From Leucobacter sp. 7(1) (lineage in GTDB: Bacteria > Actinomycetota > Actinomycetes > Actinomycetales > Microbacteriaceae): a DNA stretch of 63,434 bases. Position 1 is the first letter of the stretch. Each line of letters opens with the position of its first letter. The DNA is taken from positions 1 to 63,434 of the forward strand of contig NZ_FUID01000021.1 in assembly GCF_900163635.1 (NCBI RefSeq). The letters run 5' to 3'. The position numbers and the translations under genes are program-made. This document shows positions 54,460 through 63,189 of this stretch, in pieces. The notes beneath the pieces are model-generated. The model made no database searches. It was given only the letters and a program-made list of their open reading frames with translations, and was not told where the DNA came from.

Positions 54460-54576
54460 ACTGCGGAAAACCGTTGACCCTATTCTTACCCTGAGACCTC
54501 AAGGAAGCAAAACGAGCGCCCTTGGGTTACAGAACGCAACCGAACTGTAACCTCCCCAAGAGGTCACTGTACCGGG

Positions 54577-54837
54577 TCAGCGGAGCCGATTGCCCACCGA
54601 TCGCGCAATTCCCCACACAACAAGCCCGGCAACGACCGCAACGCCCGCGACTCCGGCGACAAACGCGAGCGGATTGCGCTCCTTCTCGGCCACTATTCGG
54701 CGCTTCGCGTGCGCGACGGAATCATCGATCCGCTGCGCGTAGTTGAGGCGCCCCTGGAGCTGGGTGAGCGTGTCGTACAACTCGGCCCGGGCGACCTGTG
54801 CCTCCGCGACGCCCTGCTCACGGTCCCATCCGCTCAT
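54577..54837 (-). CDS. DUF3618 domain protein
   Basis: An 86-residue protein with the DUF3618 layout. The N-terminal amphipathic part (REQGVAEAQVARAELYDTLTQLQGRLNYAQRIDD) is followed by a basic RR..EKERNP turn and a single membrane segment LAFVAGVAGVAVVAGLVVWGIA at the C-terminus. Role unknown; such proteins accompany phage-holin-like and YtxH-like membrane proteins in actinobacteria. ATG at 54837 overlaps the preceding gene's stop (ATGA). Third gene of a coupled trio. Confidence 0.85.
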   Translation of the reverse strand: MSGWDREQGVAEAQVARAELYDTLTQLQGRLNYAQRIDDSVAHAKRRIVAEKERNPLAFVAGVAGVAVVAGLVVWGIARSVGNRLR

Positions 54838-55328
54838 CGCCAGTTTCCTTCCTCGCCGACACGCGGCATTCGGTGCTGCGGCACTCCGCCCGACCCGGGC
54901 GGAGTTGCCCCGGGGGCCGGTGCCGCAGGACCGGCATTGAACTTGACGTCGCTCATCGCGGCGACATCATTGCCGACGCGGTCCAGAGTGTCCTCGGGAA
55001 CCGGATTTCCTCGCTTGATCAGCGCCACGCCGGCAAGCACCGCCGCGGCCGCGAGCAGCAGCATTGCCGCAGCGACAACGAGTGCCGCGAGCCACCAGGG
55101 CCACACGAGAGCGAGCGCCGCGATTGCGGCGATCATCAGACCCTGCAGCATGAAAAACACAAAGAACAGGGCGACGATAAGCGCCCCGGCACCGATCCCC
55201 GCCTTCTTCGCTTTCGAGGCGACCTCGTGCTTCGCGTTCTCATACTCGATTTTGGCGAGGGACACGACCTGCTGCGGGAGGCGAGAGAGGAGCTCGAAGG
55301 TACCCGCCTGGTCCTTCTTCCGGCTCAC
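54834..55328 (-). CDS. Phage-holin-family (Phage_holin_3_6-like) membrane protein
   Basis: A 164-residue protein. N-terminal amphipathic helix with LLSRLPQQVVSLAKIEYENAKHEVASKAKKAGIGAG, two closely spaced membrane segments (residues 47-100), then a Pro/Gly-rich tail. The family name is historical; chromosomal members have no proven lytic role and are thought to belong to envelope maintenance. ATG at 55328 overlaps the YtxH-like gene's stop (ATGA). Middle of a three-gene coupled unit. Confidence 0.85.
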   Translation of the reverse strand: MSRKKDQAGTFELLSRLPQQVVSLAKIEYENAKHEVASKAKKAGIGAGALIVALFFVFFMLQGLMIAAIAALALVWPWWLAALVVAAAMLLLAAAAVLAGVALIKRGNPVPEDTLDRVGNDVAAMSDVKFNAGPAAPAPGATPPGSGGVPQHRMPRVGEEGNWR

Positions 55329-55696
55329 GCCGCACCACCTGACGTCGGGGTCTCATCCCCGTGCTCCGCCGCGGCAGCTGGCGAAGCTTCCGAGGTGTCG
55401 GTGGCCTCGGGCCAATTCTGTCCCGCGGTCGACGGCTGGCTGCGGGCCGGGGTCTTCGCGTCATCGCGGACAAGTGCGGCGACGGCGCCCTTTCCCACGC
55501 GGACGGCTGCGGCCTTGAACTCGTCGACGCGCCCCTGAGCGGCCGTCCGGACCACGCCCACCCCGCGCTGCACGGGTTCCGTGTTCCACACGGACTGTGC
55601 ACCACGCTTGATCTGCTCGTACCGTTCCCGGCCCGCGCGTGATCCCAAGACGTAGCCCACGGCCGCGCCCAGAACGAATGCGATCTTGCCCTTCAT
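55325..55696 (-). CDS. YtxH-like small membrane protein
   Basis: A 123-residue protein beginning MKGKIAFVLGAAVGYVLGS, a Gly-zipper-rich membrane segment, then RAGRERYEQIKRGAQSVW. This is the standard YtxH layout. The C-terminus is low-complexity and acidic. ATG at 55696 is chosen because GGAGG lies five bases before it; the frame continues upstream without a start signal. First of the YtxH-holin-DUF3618 trio. Function unknown; likely envelope stress related. Confidence 0.83.
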   Translation of the reverse strand: MKGKIAFVLGAAVGYVLGSRAGRERYEQIKRGAQSVWNTEPVQRGVGVVRTAAQGRVDEFKAAAVRVGKGAVAALVRDDAKTPARSQPSTAGQNWPEATDTSEASPAAAAEHGDETPTSGGAA

Positions 55697-55793
55697 GCTG
55701 CCTCCAGCCGATAGCGTGCGGTGTTCTTGCACTACCCTACTCCGCGAATCCGGGCATCTGCATACCCAAACTGCCATATACCCCCGGCTTCTT

Positions 55794-57215
55794 TCAGTCG
55801 GCGATCCCTGCTAGGCGCCTGCGGAGCATGATTGCCCGTGATCGGGCATCCTCGACGGCGCGCGCCAGACTCCCCCCGTGGATCGCGACGCCCGCAGGCA
55901 GTTCCTCAGGCTGGGACCCACACCACTGTTCCAGCTGCTGCTCGGCGTGTTCTCTCGCCGCGACCGTGGCATATGGCGCAAACGGCATGGGCAGAAGCTT
56001 CACCGGCCCCGTAGGGGTCGCGTTCGCCGCCTCAAGCGCCTCGCGAATGTACTCGTGGTGCTGCTGCGCAGTCGTTTCACCCTGCCAGATGCGCGAATCT
56101 CGCACGGGACCGAGCACCGCCGCCTCCCACGCAGTTGAATCGGGTGCCGCCGCACGCCGCAGTCGAACAGACCATGTCTCACCGTTTGTCAGCCGCACCG
56201 CGCACACGGCGGGGCCTTCGGGCTGAGCCTCCGGGAATTCGGGTGCCGCAATTGCCACAACCCCGGCGGTACGCCGTGCGCCCACAAGCAGCTCGCCCAA
56301 CGCAAGCTCACCGGCATCAACCGATTCGGCATCACCCGATTCGGCGATGTCACTGCCCGTTTTCGACACCCCGCGCACCAGCGCTCGGGCCGAAACCTGA
56401 GAGTCACCCGCGCCAGAGACAAGCCAACCGGTCTCTGCCGCCGCGACACGGCTCGCGGGGGACGTCGAGAACTCGACGTCATACAGCCGCAAGCGAGCGC
56501 GAAGGGCGGTCCGCAGTGCGTCCCATCCGCCGTCTGGAACGACCCCCGTTTCACGTGCAACGGTCCGCTCAGCGATGTCCTGGGCAGCGCCACTCAGGGT
56601 ACCCATTCGGGTCATCGCCTCGTTCAAGCCCGGCGTAAGCATCGCCACGTCGATCTCGTCAGCGGCCACACCCATTGTTTCTCGGCTCAGCGGATCAACG
56701 AGCCGAGACAGCACCGCCGCGCCCATGCGGCGCCGCACGAGGGGCCCGAAACGGTGCGTCTTGCCGATTGTTAACACAGGAGTCACCCGGTCAAGTGCCG
56801 CGCGGAGCGCCGCGCCCCCACCCAGAAGGGCAATCGCGGCGGCGGAGAGGGGGACCGCCGGGATGCCCCAGACCGCGGGCTCGGGCTGCGCGAACCACGC
56901 ACCCCCCGGTCCGCGGAGCAGTGGCGCGACGGGAGGCACCGTGCGCAGATGCAGTGCGTGTCCGGGCACCGCCACCTCTTTCGCTCCCGCGTCCGCAGAC
57001 GGGGAAATCGGCGACGCAACATGTGCCACGAGGTCCCGGAGAGCGCCAGTCGGATCCGGCACCGCGTCGAAATTCTCCGGGCCTTCCGCAACACCCGCGC
57101 CCAGCTCCGCTGCTTCGTTGCTGGGGTACACCCGCACCCGCAAGCCGACTTCGGCAAGTTCGAGGGCTGCCGCGAGTTCCGGGATCTGGTCGCCGAGGAC
57201 CGCGACGTCAGCCAC
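55794..57215 (-). CDS. Protoporphyrinogen-oxidase-like protein with degenerate FAD motif
   Basis: A 473-residue relative of HemY/HemG-type protoporphyrinogen or coproporphyrinogen oxidase. The middle of the protein fits well: GIPAVPLSA, LVRRRMGAAVLSRLVDPLSRETMGV and DVAMLTPGLNEAMTRMGTLSG. But the N-terminal dinucleotide-binding loop reads VLGDQIPELAAALELAEVG, where the family has GGGxxGL. The C-terminal FAD motif (GD...G) is also replaced by IHGGSLARAVEDAR. It may have lost flavin binding or act as a structural/heme-trafficking homologue. The end of the CPBP gene overlaps its start by eight bases. Confidence 0.75.
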   Translation of the reverse strand: MADVAVLGDQIPELAAALELAEVGLRVRVYPSNEAAELGAGVAEGPENFDAVPDPTGALRDLVAHVASPISPSADAGAKEVAVPGHALHLRTVPPVAPLLRGPGGAWFAQPEPAVWGIPAVPLSAAAIALLGGGAALRAALDRVTPVLTIGKTHRFGPLVRRRMGAAVLSRLVDPLSRETMGVAADEIDVAMLTPGLNEAMTRMGTLSGAAQDIAERTVARETGVVPDGGWDALRTALRARLRLYDVEFSTSPASRVAAAETGWLVSGAGDSQVSARALVRGVSKTGSDIAESGDAESVDAGELALGELLVGARRTAGVVAIAAPEFPEAQPEGPAVCAVRLTNGETWSVRLRRAAAPDSTAWEAAVLGPVRDSRIWQGETTAQQHHEYIREALEAANATPTGPVKLLPMPFAPYATVAAREHAEQQLEQWCGSQPEELPAGVAIHGGSLARAVEDARSRAIMLRRRLAGIAD

Positions 57216-58335
57216 GAGCCACGTCCTGCGACACGGGAACCGTCACCTGCACCAGGTCGATGCGCGTCCGGCCGTGTCCCCCACGCCGGACGATGCGAAG
57301 CGTCAGCCAAATAAAGACGGCCAGGCCCGCGATCTCTCCGATCACGCCGCCAGGACCGCCGGCCTCCGAGGTTTGCGCGGTCTCCCCGCCGAACCCGGCG
57401 GTCATGAAGCCGAACGCGACAAGGTTATTGATGACGTGGATCGCGATCGCGGCCTCCAGGCCGCCCGTGCGCCAGGTCAGCCAGGCGGCCACAACACCCA
57501 TCAGGCCTACGGCCAGCAAGCCCCAAATGTCATAGATGTGGCCGAGCGCAAACAGCACGGAGGGGATCAAAATCGCAAACCAGGGATTCTTCAGCCACGA
57601 GCCCAGCACCTGCATGAACAGACCCCGGAATACGACCTCCTCGGCCGTTGCCTGGAACGGCACCAGGATCAGGATGAACAGCGCTGACAACAGTGCGGCG
57701 TTGACATCGAAATCAGCGCCCTGTTCCACAATCGGCTCTGAGACCAGGGTCGGATTCATCGCAAACTCCGACAAAATCCCGACGAGGTTCATCACCACAA
57801 CAGCGATCACTGCGGCAACGGTGAGGCGCCCCAGCAGGCCCCACCGAATACGCGTCGCGACCGACCACACGCGGCCCATAGGGCGCATGCCGAGGGTCAG
57901 CATCGCGAGCAGCACGGCCGGGATCATAATGATGATCGAGAGCATGCTGATCAGGATCGAGACGGGACGTTGCGTGTCCAGCATCTCCGCGTGGCCCGTG
58001 GTGACGTCCATCGCCCAGCCCGGATCGACAAGCATCATGATCGGCATCAGAAGCAGCGTGACAACGACTGTGAGAATGCCAAAGTACACGCCCGCGAGCA
58101 GGAGCAGCAGCAGCGGCTTCCACCAGCGGTAGTTCTGGACCCCGCGCAGGAGGCGGTGATATTCGAGCGGTTCGGTCTCGACGGTCTGCACAAGCTGTGG
58201 CTGCTGCTGCGCCCACGCCCACTGCGCCGGGGCTCCCGGATGGCCCGGCGCAGTGGGCTGCGTCCCACCGAGGGCGTCGGTGCCGCGTGGCGTCGGGTCG
58301 GGCTGGGCGGGCGGTTGCGGGCCGATGCTCGTCAT
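57208..58335 (-). CDS. CPBP-family intramembrane metalloprotease
   Basis: A 375-residue membrane protein with a 70-residue Pro/Gln-rich cytoplasmic N-tail and about eight membrane segments. Abi/CPBP motifs: EEVVFRGLFMQVLG with the catalytic Glu pair near residue 228, a central FALGHIYDIWGLL with His, and a C-terminal NNLVAFGFM segment with Asn. Family members are Rce1-like proteases, often linked to peptide processing or immunity. ATG at 58335 follows GTGAGAG. It overlaps the PPO-like gene by eight bases and so is probably co-expressed with it. Confidence 0.9.
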   Translation of the reverse strand: MTSIGPQPPAQPDPTPRGTDALGGTQPTAPGHPGAPAQWAWAQQQPQLVQTVETEPLEYHRLLRGVQNYRWWKPLLLLLLAGVYFGILTVVVTLLLMPIMMLVDPGWAMDVTTGHAEMLDTQRPVSILISMLSIIIMIPAVLLAMLTLGMRPMGRVWSVATRIRWGLLGRLTVAAVIAVVVMNLVGILSEFAMNPTLVSEPIVEQGADFDVNAALLSALFILILVPFQATAEEVVFRGLFMQVLGSWLKNPWFAILIPSVLFALGHIYDIWGLLAVGLMGVVAAWLTWRTGGLEAAIAIHVINNLVAFGFMTAGFGGETAQTSEAGGPGGVIGEIAGLAVFIWLTLRIVRRGGHGRTRIDLVQVTVPVSQDVARG

Positions 58336-58384
58336 GGTGTCTATTCTCTCACCCCCGCGCTGAGGGCCGGCGGGGCACCCCGAA

Positions 58385-58427
58385 CGCACGAGTGCCCCCG
58401 AATCTGAGATCCGGGGGCACTCGTGCG
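58385..58427 (-). terminator. Terminator of glyS
   Basis: A 16-bp perfect stem (58385-58400 with 58412-58427) with an 11-base loop, placed directly after the glyS stop. Confidence 0.85.
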
Positions 58428-58432
58428 GGGAG

Positions 58433-59818
58433 TTACGCTCCGCGCAAGCGCGATGCGAGGTACGCGTACAGTTCGGCGCGGGGCACGCGCTCCTGCTGCA
58501 TCGTGTCGCGCTCGCGCACAGTCACTGCCTGGTCATCGAGCGAGTCGAAATCGACAGTGACGCAGAACGGCGTACCGATCTCGTCCTGGCGGCGGTAGCG
58601 GCGACCGATCGCGCCCGAATCGTCGAAGTCGACGTTCCAGTCCTCGCGCAGATCCTGCGCGATCTCGCGAGCGATGGGCGAGAGCGCCTCGTTCCGGCTC
58701 AGCGGCAGCACGGCGACCTTCACCGGCGCGAGCCGCGGATCCAGCGCAAGCAGGGTGCGCTTGTCGGTGCCGCCCTTTGCGTTCGGCACTTCTTCCTCGC
58801 GGTAGGCGTCGACGAGGAACGCCATCACGGAGCGCGTCAGGCCGGCGGCCGGCTCGATCACGTACGGCGTGTAGCGCTCGTCCTTCGTCTGGTCGAAGAA
58901 GCTGAGGTCCTTGCCGGAGTGCTTCGAGTGCGTGCTCAGATCGAAGTCGGTGCGGTTCGCGATGCCCTCGAGCTCGCCCCATTCGCTGCCGGTAAAGCCG
59001 AAGCGGTACTCGATGTCCGCGGTGCGCTTCGAGTAGTGGGAGAGCTTTTCCTTCGGGTGATCGTAGAAGCGGAGGTTCTCGGGGGTGATGCCAAGATCCG
59101 TGTACCAGCTCATCCGCTCGTTCATCCAGTATTCCTGCCACTGCTCGTCAGTGCCGGGCTCGACGAAGAATTCCATCTCCATCTGCTCGAACTCGCGGGT
59201 GCGGAAAATGAAGTTGCCCGGCGTGATCTCGTTGCGGAAGCTCTTACCGATCTGGCCGATGCCGAACGGCGGCTTCATGCGCGCGGCCTGCAGCACGTTT
59301 GCAAAGTTCACAAAGATGCCCTGGGCGGTCTCGGGGCGCAGGTAGTGCATGCCAGCCTCGTCGTCGACCGGGCCGAGGTAGGTCTTCAGCAGGCCGGAGA
59401 ACGCACGCGGTTCGGTCCACTGGCCACGGGTGCCACAGTTGGTGCAGACGATCTCAGCGAGACCGTCCTTGGGCTCGCGACCCTTCTTCTCCTCGAACTC
59501 CTCGAGCAGGTGGTCCTCGCGGTAGCGCTTGTGGCACTGGAGGCACTCCACGAGCGGGTCGCTGAAGACCTCGACGTGTCCGGACGCCTCCCAGACCTGC
59601 TTGGGCAGGATAACGCTGGAGTCGATACCCACGACGTCGTCGCGCTTCTGCACCATCGTCTTCCACCACTGGCGCTTGATGTTCTCCTTCAGCGCCGTAC
59701 CGAGGGGGCCGTAGTCCCATGCGGAGCGGGATCCGCCGTAGATTTCACCCGCCTGGAACACAAAGCCGCGGTGGCGGGCGAGGGCGATGACCTTATCAAG
59801 GCGGGACTGTTCAGCCAT
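58433..59818 (-). CDS. glyS: Glycyl-tRNA synthetase, single-chain dimeric type
   Basis: A 461-residue class II synthetase charging tRNA-Gly. Seen: the N-terminal [22 protein letters not shown], zinc-like CLQCHKRY and CTNCGTRG pairs, motif 2 area [28 protein letters not shown] near residue 215, motif 3 in [16 protein letters not shown] near residue 325, and an anticodon-binding domain. This is the alpha2 form used by actinobacteria, not the alpha2beta2 glyQ/glyS form. Essential housekeeping gene; ATG at 59818. Confidence 0.97.
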   Translation of the reverse strand: MAEQSRLDKVIALARHRGFVFQAGEIYGGSRSAWDYGPLGTALKENIKRQWWKTMVQKRDDVVGIDSSVILPKQVWEASGHVEVFSDPLVECLQCHKRYREDHLLEEFEEKKGREPKDGLAEIVCTNCGTRGQWTEPRAFSGLLKTYLGPVDDEAGMHYLRPETAQGIFVNFANVLQAARMKPPFGIGQIGKSFRNEITPGNFIFRTREFEQMEMEFFVEPGTDEQWQEYWMNERMSWYTDLGITPENLRFYDHPKEKLSHYSKRTADIEYRFGFTGSEWGELEGIANRTDFDLSTHSKHSGKDLSFFDQTKDERYTPYVIEPAAGLTRSVMAFLVDAYREEEVPNAKGGTDKRTLLALDPRLAPVKVAVLPLSRNEALSPIAREIAQDLREDWNVDFDDSGAIGRRYRRQDEIGTPFCVTVDFDSLDDQAVTVRERDTMQQERVPRAELYAYLASRLRGA

Positions 59819-59917
59819 TTTCGTAAATCACTCCAAGGTGCAAGCGGGGATCTTGGGAACCGGCAGCTGCCGGCATCCGTTCAGTCTACTCGCGATCCAG
59901 AACGAGGCCAGAAACGG

Positions 59918-59953
59918 CCGTGGGGCCCGCTCGAAACTGAGCGGGCCCCACGG
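59918..59953 (-). terminator. Terminator after the aldehyde dehydrogenase gene
   Basis: A 15-bp perfect GC-rich stem (59918-59932 with 59939-59953) and six-base loop, 17 bases past the stop at 59971. The remaining gap up to glyS holds no gene. Confidence 0.85.
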
Positions 59954-59970
59954 CGTAACGCCGGATCCGG

Positions 59971-61347
59971 TTACTTCGCGGTGAAGAACAGGCGCTTGTT
60001 CGCGAACTCGCCAATGCCGAGCGGGCCCATCTCGCGGCCGAAACCAGAGCGCTTCACGCCACCGAAGGGAAGTTCCGCGGCCTCTGCAGCGATGATGTTG
60101 ACATGCGCCATGCCCACTTCGAGCTTCGCGGCAACACGCGTGGCACGCGCCTCATCGGTCGAGAACACGGATCCACCGAGGCCGAGGGCGCAGTCGTTCG
60201 CAAGTTCGAGCGCTTCCTCGTCGCTGTGCACCTTGTACACGGTTGCGACGGGCCCAAAGATCTCCTCGCCGTACGATTCGGAATCGCGCGGGACGCCGGT
60301 CAACACGGCGGGCGAGTAGTACGCCGCCGGGCCGTCAGAGAGCACGCCGCCAGCTTCAAGGGTCGCCCCCTCGGAGATCGCCTTCTGGACCTGCGCGTGC
60401 ACAGTCTCCGCGGCCGCGCGGGAGGACATTGGTACGAACTCCCCCTCTCCCAGTGCAAGCTGGTCACCGGGAACGAGGCCGGTTGCGAGCTTCTTCAGCT
60501 CGGCAACGAACTCGTCGTAGATGTCTGCCATCACGATGAGGCGCTTGTTGGAGTTACACACCTGGCCGACGTTGTAGGTGCGGAAGTTCCAGGCGTCGGC
60601 AGCCACTGCGGCCACGTCGTCGGAATCGAGCACGACCATCGGGTCGATCCCGCCCAGCTCGAGCACGGCCTTCTTGAGGTGCGACCCGGCCTGCGCACCG
60701 ATGATGGCGCCGGCGCGCTCGGAGCCCGTGAGCGAGACGCCCTGTACCCGAGGATCCGCGATCATCGTCGCGATCTGGTCATGCGAGGCAAACACGTTCT
60801 GGTACCCGCCGACCGGGACACCGGCCTCCTCCATGATCTCCTGGATCGTCAGGGCGGAGCGGGCGCAAATGTCAGCGTGCTTGAGGATAATCGTGTTGCC
60901 CAACAGCAGGTTCGGGGCCGCGAAGCGCGCCACCTGGTAGTAAGGGAAGTTCCACGGCATGACACCCAGGAGCGCACCGGTCGAGCGGTACTCGATCATC
61001 GCCTTGCCCGGGATTGTGCTGGGGATCTCAACATCCGTAATGAGTCCCGGGCCGTACACCGCGTAGTAGTCGATGATCGAGGTCGCGAACTCGACCTCAT
61101 CAATCGACTCTGCGAGCGACTTCCCCATCTCGAGTGCAATGATGCGCGCAAGCTCGTCCTTGCGCTCCTCGAACAATTCGGCAACGCGCTTCACCACGCC
61201 AGCGCGCTCTTGCACGCTGCGCTCGCGCCACTCGCGGTATGCGGAGTCCGCTGCCGCGAGCTGCTGCTCGATCTGTCCGTCGGTTGCGGATTCGAAGGTC
61301 TCGACAATCTCGCCCGTCGCTGGGTTCTGAACTCGATACTTCGCCAT
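59971..61347 (-). CDS. NAD(P)-dependent succinate-semialdehyde-type dehydrogenase
   Basis: A 458-residue aldehyde dehydrogenase of the short GabD/Sad type. Seen: an N-terminal YRVQNPATGEIVETF, Rossmann-associated SLTGSERAGAIIG, general base Glu in LELGGIDPMVVL near residue 230, catalytic C264 in GQVCNSNKR, and EIFGPVATVYK. It oxidises succinate semialdehyde or a similar short aldehyde. ATG at 61347 follows AGGAAA. Monocistronic, with its own terminator. The TetR gene lies 126 bp upstream on the same strand and is a candidate regulator. Confidence 0.92.
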   Translation of the reverse strand: MAKYRVQNPATGEIVETFESATDGQIEQQLAAADSAYREWRERSVQERAGVVKRVAELFEERKDELARIIALEMGKSLAESIDEVEFATSIIDYYAVYGPGLITDVEIPSTIPGKAMIEYRSTGALLGVMPWNFPYYQVARFAAPNLLLGNTIILKHADICARSALTIQEIMEEAGVPVGGYQNVFASHDQIATMIADPRVQGVSLTGSERAGAIIGAQAGSHLKKAVLELGGIDPMVVLDSDDVAAVAADAWNFRTYNVGQVCNSNKRLIVMADIYDEFVAELKKLATGLVPGDQLALGEGEFVPMSSRAAAETVHAQVQKAISEGATLEAGGVLSDGPAAYYSPAVLTGVPRDSESYGEEIFGPVATVYKVHSDEEALELANDCALGLGGSVFSTDEARATRVAAKLEVGMAHVNIIAAEAAELPFGGVKRSGFGREMGPLGIGEFANKRLFFTAK

Positions 61348-61473
61348 TGTTATCGTTTCCTGTCTAGTGTCCAGTGCGCATGGCCTGCGCCTGCATGCAC
61401 TATCGTCGCACCCCGCGGCCTGGGAGCGCGAGCTGTTCGAGGAAATCGCGGGACGTGAGTGTGTGCTCGGGCG

Positions 61474-62073
61474 CTAGGGAGCGGGCCGCAGGAGCCCCAG
61501 CGCCGCGGACTCAGCGAGACTTCGGATCCGGTCGCGGGTGTATCCGGGTGCCCCGACGGCCAGCTGAATAGACAGGCCATCGAGCATTGCCGCGATCACC
61601 GCGGTTGCGCCGTCGACGTCGGGGACGCGGAAGACTCCCGCCGCCACCCCGTCCGCGATCACCTGTCGGAGCAACTCGCGCCAGGACGCATCGAGCTCGT
61701 GGTGCGCTTCAGCGAGTTCAGGGTGCAGCGCGGATTCCGCCCACACCTGGAACCACAACAGCCAGCCGGGATCCCCGACTGCGTCGGCGAGCGAGACGTC
61801 ACACAGCGCACGCAAGCGGGCGAGCGGATCGGCCAGGGCGGACAGAGACTCCCGCGCATCGCGCACGAGCTCGCCCTCACTCATCTCGATGGCACGTTGC
61901 AGCAGCACCGATTTCGAGGGGAAGTAGTAGTTGAGGTGCCCCGCGGTCATCCCAGCACGCTCAGCAATATCGGAGATCCGGACCCCCGACAGTCCGAGTT
62001 CAGCGATCGCGGCGACGGCGGCCTCCAGCAGCGCCCGCTCGCGCCGCTCTCGGTTCTCTCGGCGCGCGTTCAC
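61474..62073 (-). CDS. TetR-family regulator (BetI-like)
   Basis: A 199-residue TetR protein. Helix-turn-helix at residues 10-55: RERALLEAAVAAIAELGLSGVRISDIAERAGMTAGHLNYYFPSK. The C-terminal domain resembles BetI/TetR_C_6 with LLWFQVWAESALHPELAEAH and MLDGLSIQLAVG. GTG at 62073 lies six bases after TATTCT on the minus strand, so a leaderless transcript is likely. Possible regulator of the adjacent aldehyde dehydrogenase. Its promoter is 7 bp from the end of the dehydrogenase gene at 62099. Confidence 0.9.
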   Translation of the reverse strand: MNARRENRERRERALLEAAVAAIAELGLSGVRISDIAERAGMTAGHLNYYFPSKSVLLQRAIEMSEGELVRDARESLSALADPLARLRALCDVSLADAVGDPGWLLWFQVWAESALHPELAEAHHELDASWRELLRQVIADGVAAGVFRVPDVDGATAVIAAMLDGLSIQLAVGAPGYTRDRIRSLAESAALGLLRPAP

Positions 62074-62098
62074 ACGTCAAGAATAGCCGGGCTCCGAG

Positions 62099-63040
62099 CT
62101 ACTCGACCCAGTCGCCGATCACGATGTTCTCGGGTCGTTCGCCAGCCTGCAGGTGCGCGATCTGGCGGCGGATCAGCGCCACCATGCGTGGCAGCATCGC
62201 CGTCGAGTCGCCGCCCACATGCGGGGTGATGAGGGTACCCGGGGCGGTCCACAGCGGGTGGTCCGCGGGCAACGGCTCAGGGTCTGTCACGTCGAGTGCC
62301 GCGCGGAGCCTGCCGGCCTGCAGCTCCGCGACAAGCGCGTCGGTGTCGATCACCGGGCCGCGCGCCACGTTCACGAGGAGCGCCCCATCGGGCAGCGCAG
62401 CGAGTTCCGCCGCACCAAACATGCCCGTCGTCTCCTGCGTGAGCGGCACCGCGATGATCACGATCTCCGCGTCCGCGAGCGCCTCGTGCAGCTCCGCAAA
62501 GCCGCGCACGGCCACGGTCTCCCCCGCGAGGTTCGGCTCCTCGCGGGCGGTGCGCGCCAGCCGGGTGATCTGCGTCTCGAAGCCCGCGAGCCGCGCCTCC
62601 ACCGCTTTCGAGACTCCGCCATAGCCCACGATCAGGACCCGCCGATCCGCCAGACTCGCGAACATGCGCTGATCCCAACGCTGCGTCTCGCCGTCACGCA
62701 CGAAGTCCGGGATCCCGCGCTGCGCCGCGAGGGCGAGCCCAACCGCAAGCTCGGCGGTCGAGGCCTCGTGCACCGTCGAAGCGTTCGCGAGCGGCAGGCC
62801 TTCTGGCAGGTACTTTGCGGCCCCGTTGAAACCGATCGACTGCCACTGCACAAGTCGCGCCTCGACGTCGTGCAGGCGAGCCAGGGGCCTATTGCCGTCC
62901 CAGTACGGCGGCACGACGATGTCGAAACTGTCGCGCGGAGCGGGTCCATCGAGGTTCCAGTCGACGAACTCGACGCCGGGCACCTCCCCCAACGCTTCAC
63001 GCAGGCCTTCGGTTGGCAGAGAGACGACCAAGTCACGCAT
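62099..63040 (-). CDS. D-isomer-specific 2-hydroxyacid dehydrogenase
   Basis: A 313-residue NAD(P)-dependent dehydrogenase. Seen: NAD motif VLIVGYGGVSKAVEARLAGFE near residue 135, catalytic Arg in LLVNVARGPVIDT near residue 230, Glu in LDVTDPEPLP, and catalytic His in LITPHVGGDS near residue 275. Could reduce glyoxylate/hydroxypyruvate or another 2-keto acid. ATG at 63040 is six bases after TACACT, a leaderless pattern; a longer frame to 63145 would translate the heptamer repeat and is rejected. A G10 tract and a heptamer repeat array lie immediately upstream. Confidence 0.9.
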   Translation of the reverse strand: MRDLVVSLPTEGLREALGEVPGVEFVDWNLDGPAPRDSFDIVVPPYWDGNRPLARLHDVEARLVQWQSIGFNGAAKYLPEGLPLANASTVHEASTAELAVGLALAAQRGIPDFVRDGETQRWDQRMFASLADRRVLIVGYGGVSKAVEARLAGFETQITRLARTAREEPNLAGETVAVRGFAELHEALADAEIVIIAVPLTQETTGMFGAAELAALPDGALLVNVARGPVIDTDALVAELQAGRLRAALDVTDPEPLPADHPLWTAPGTLITPHVGGDSTAMLPRMVALIRRQIAHLQAGERPENIVIGDWVE

Positions 63041-63046
63041 GCCCCG

Positions 63047-63143
63047 AGTGTAGCGGGCGGCGATGTGGGGGGGGGGCTGCTGCCCGCTGCCTGCTGCCTG
63101 CTGCCTGCTGCCTGCTGCCTGCTGCCTGCTGCCTGCTGCCCGC
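63047..63143 (-). promoter_or_regulatory. Leaderless promoter with G10 tract and heptamer array
   Basis: TACACT (63052-63047 on the minus strand) is the -10 element. A G10 homopolymer (63067-63076) sits where the -35 element or spacer should be. Seven exact TGCCTGC heptamers (63088-63136), with variant TGCCCGC units at each end (63081-63087 and 63137-63143), lie just upstream. Length changes in either tract would alter promoter spacing. Confidence 0.5.
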
Positions 63144-63189
63144 ACCCTCGCCGAAACCGACGCGATTTATCCATACTGACCCGGCGGTC

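Noticed and set aside
54834..55328. Prophage holin/lysis module
   Set aside because: No endolysin, capsid, integrase or other phage gene is nearby, and chromosomal proteins of this family are common in actinobacteria.
57208..58335. Abi/CPBP protein as a phage-defence or bacteriocin-immunity system
   Set aside because: No bacteriocin precursor or other defence gene is adjacent; overlap with the PPO-like gene suggests a housekeeping role.
63081..63143. CRISPR-like or coding heptamer array
   Set aside because: Units are 7 bp without spacers, so it is a simple tandem repeat. The frame through it encodes only repeated GSRQQAA upstream of a normal dehydrogenase start.
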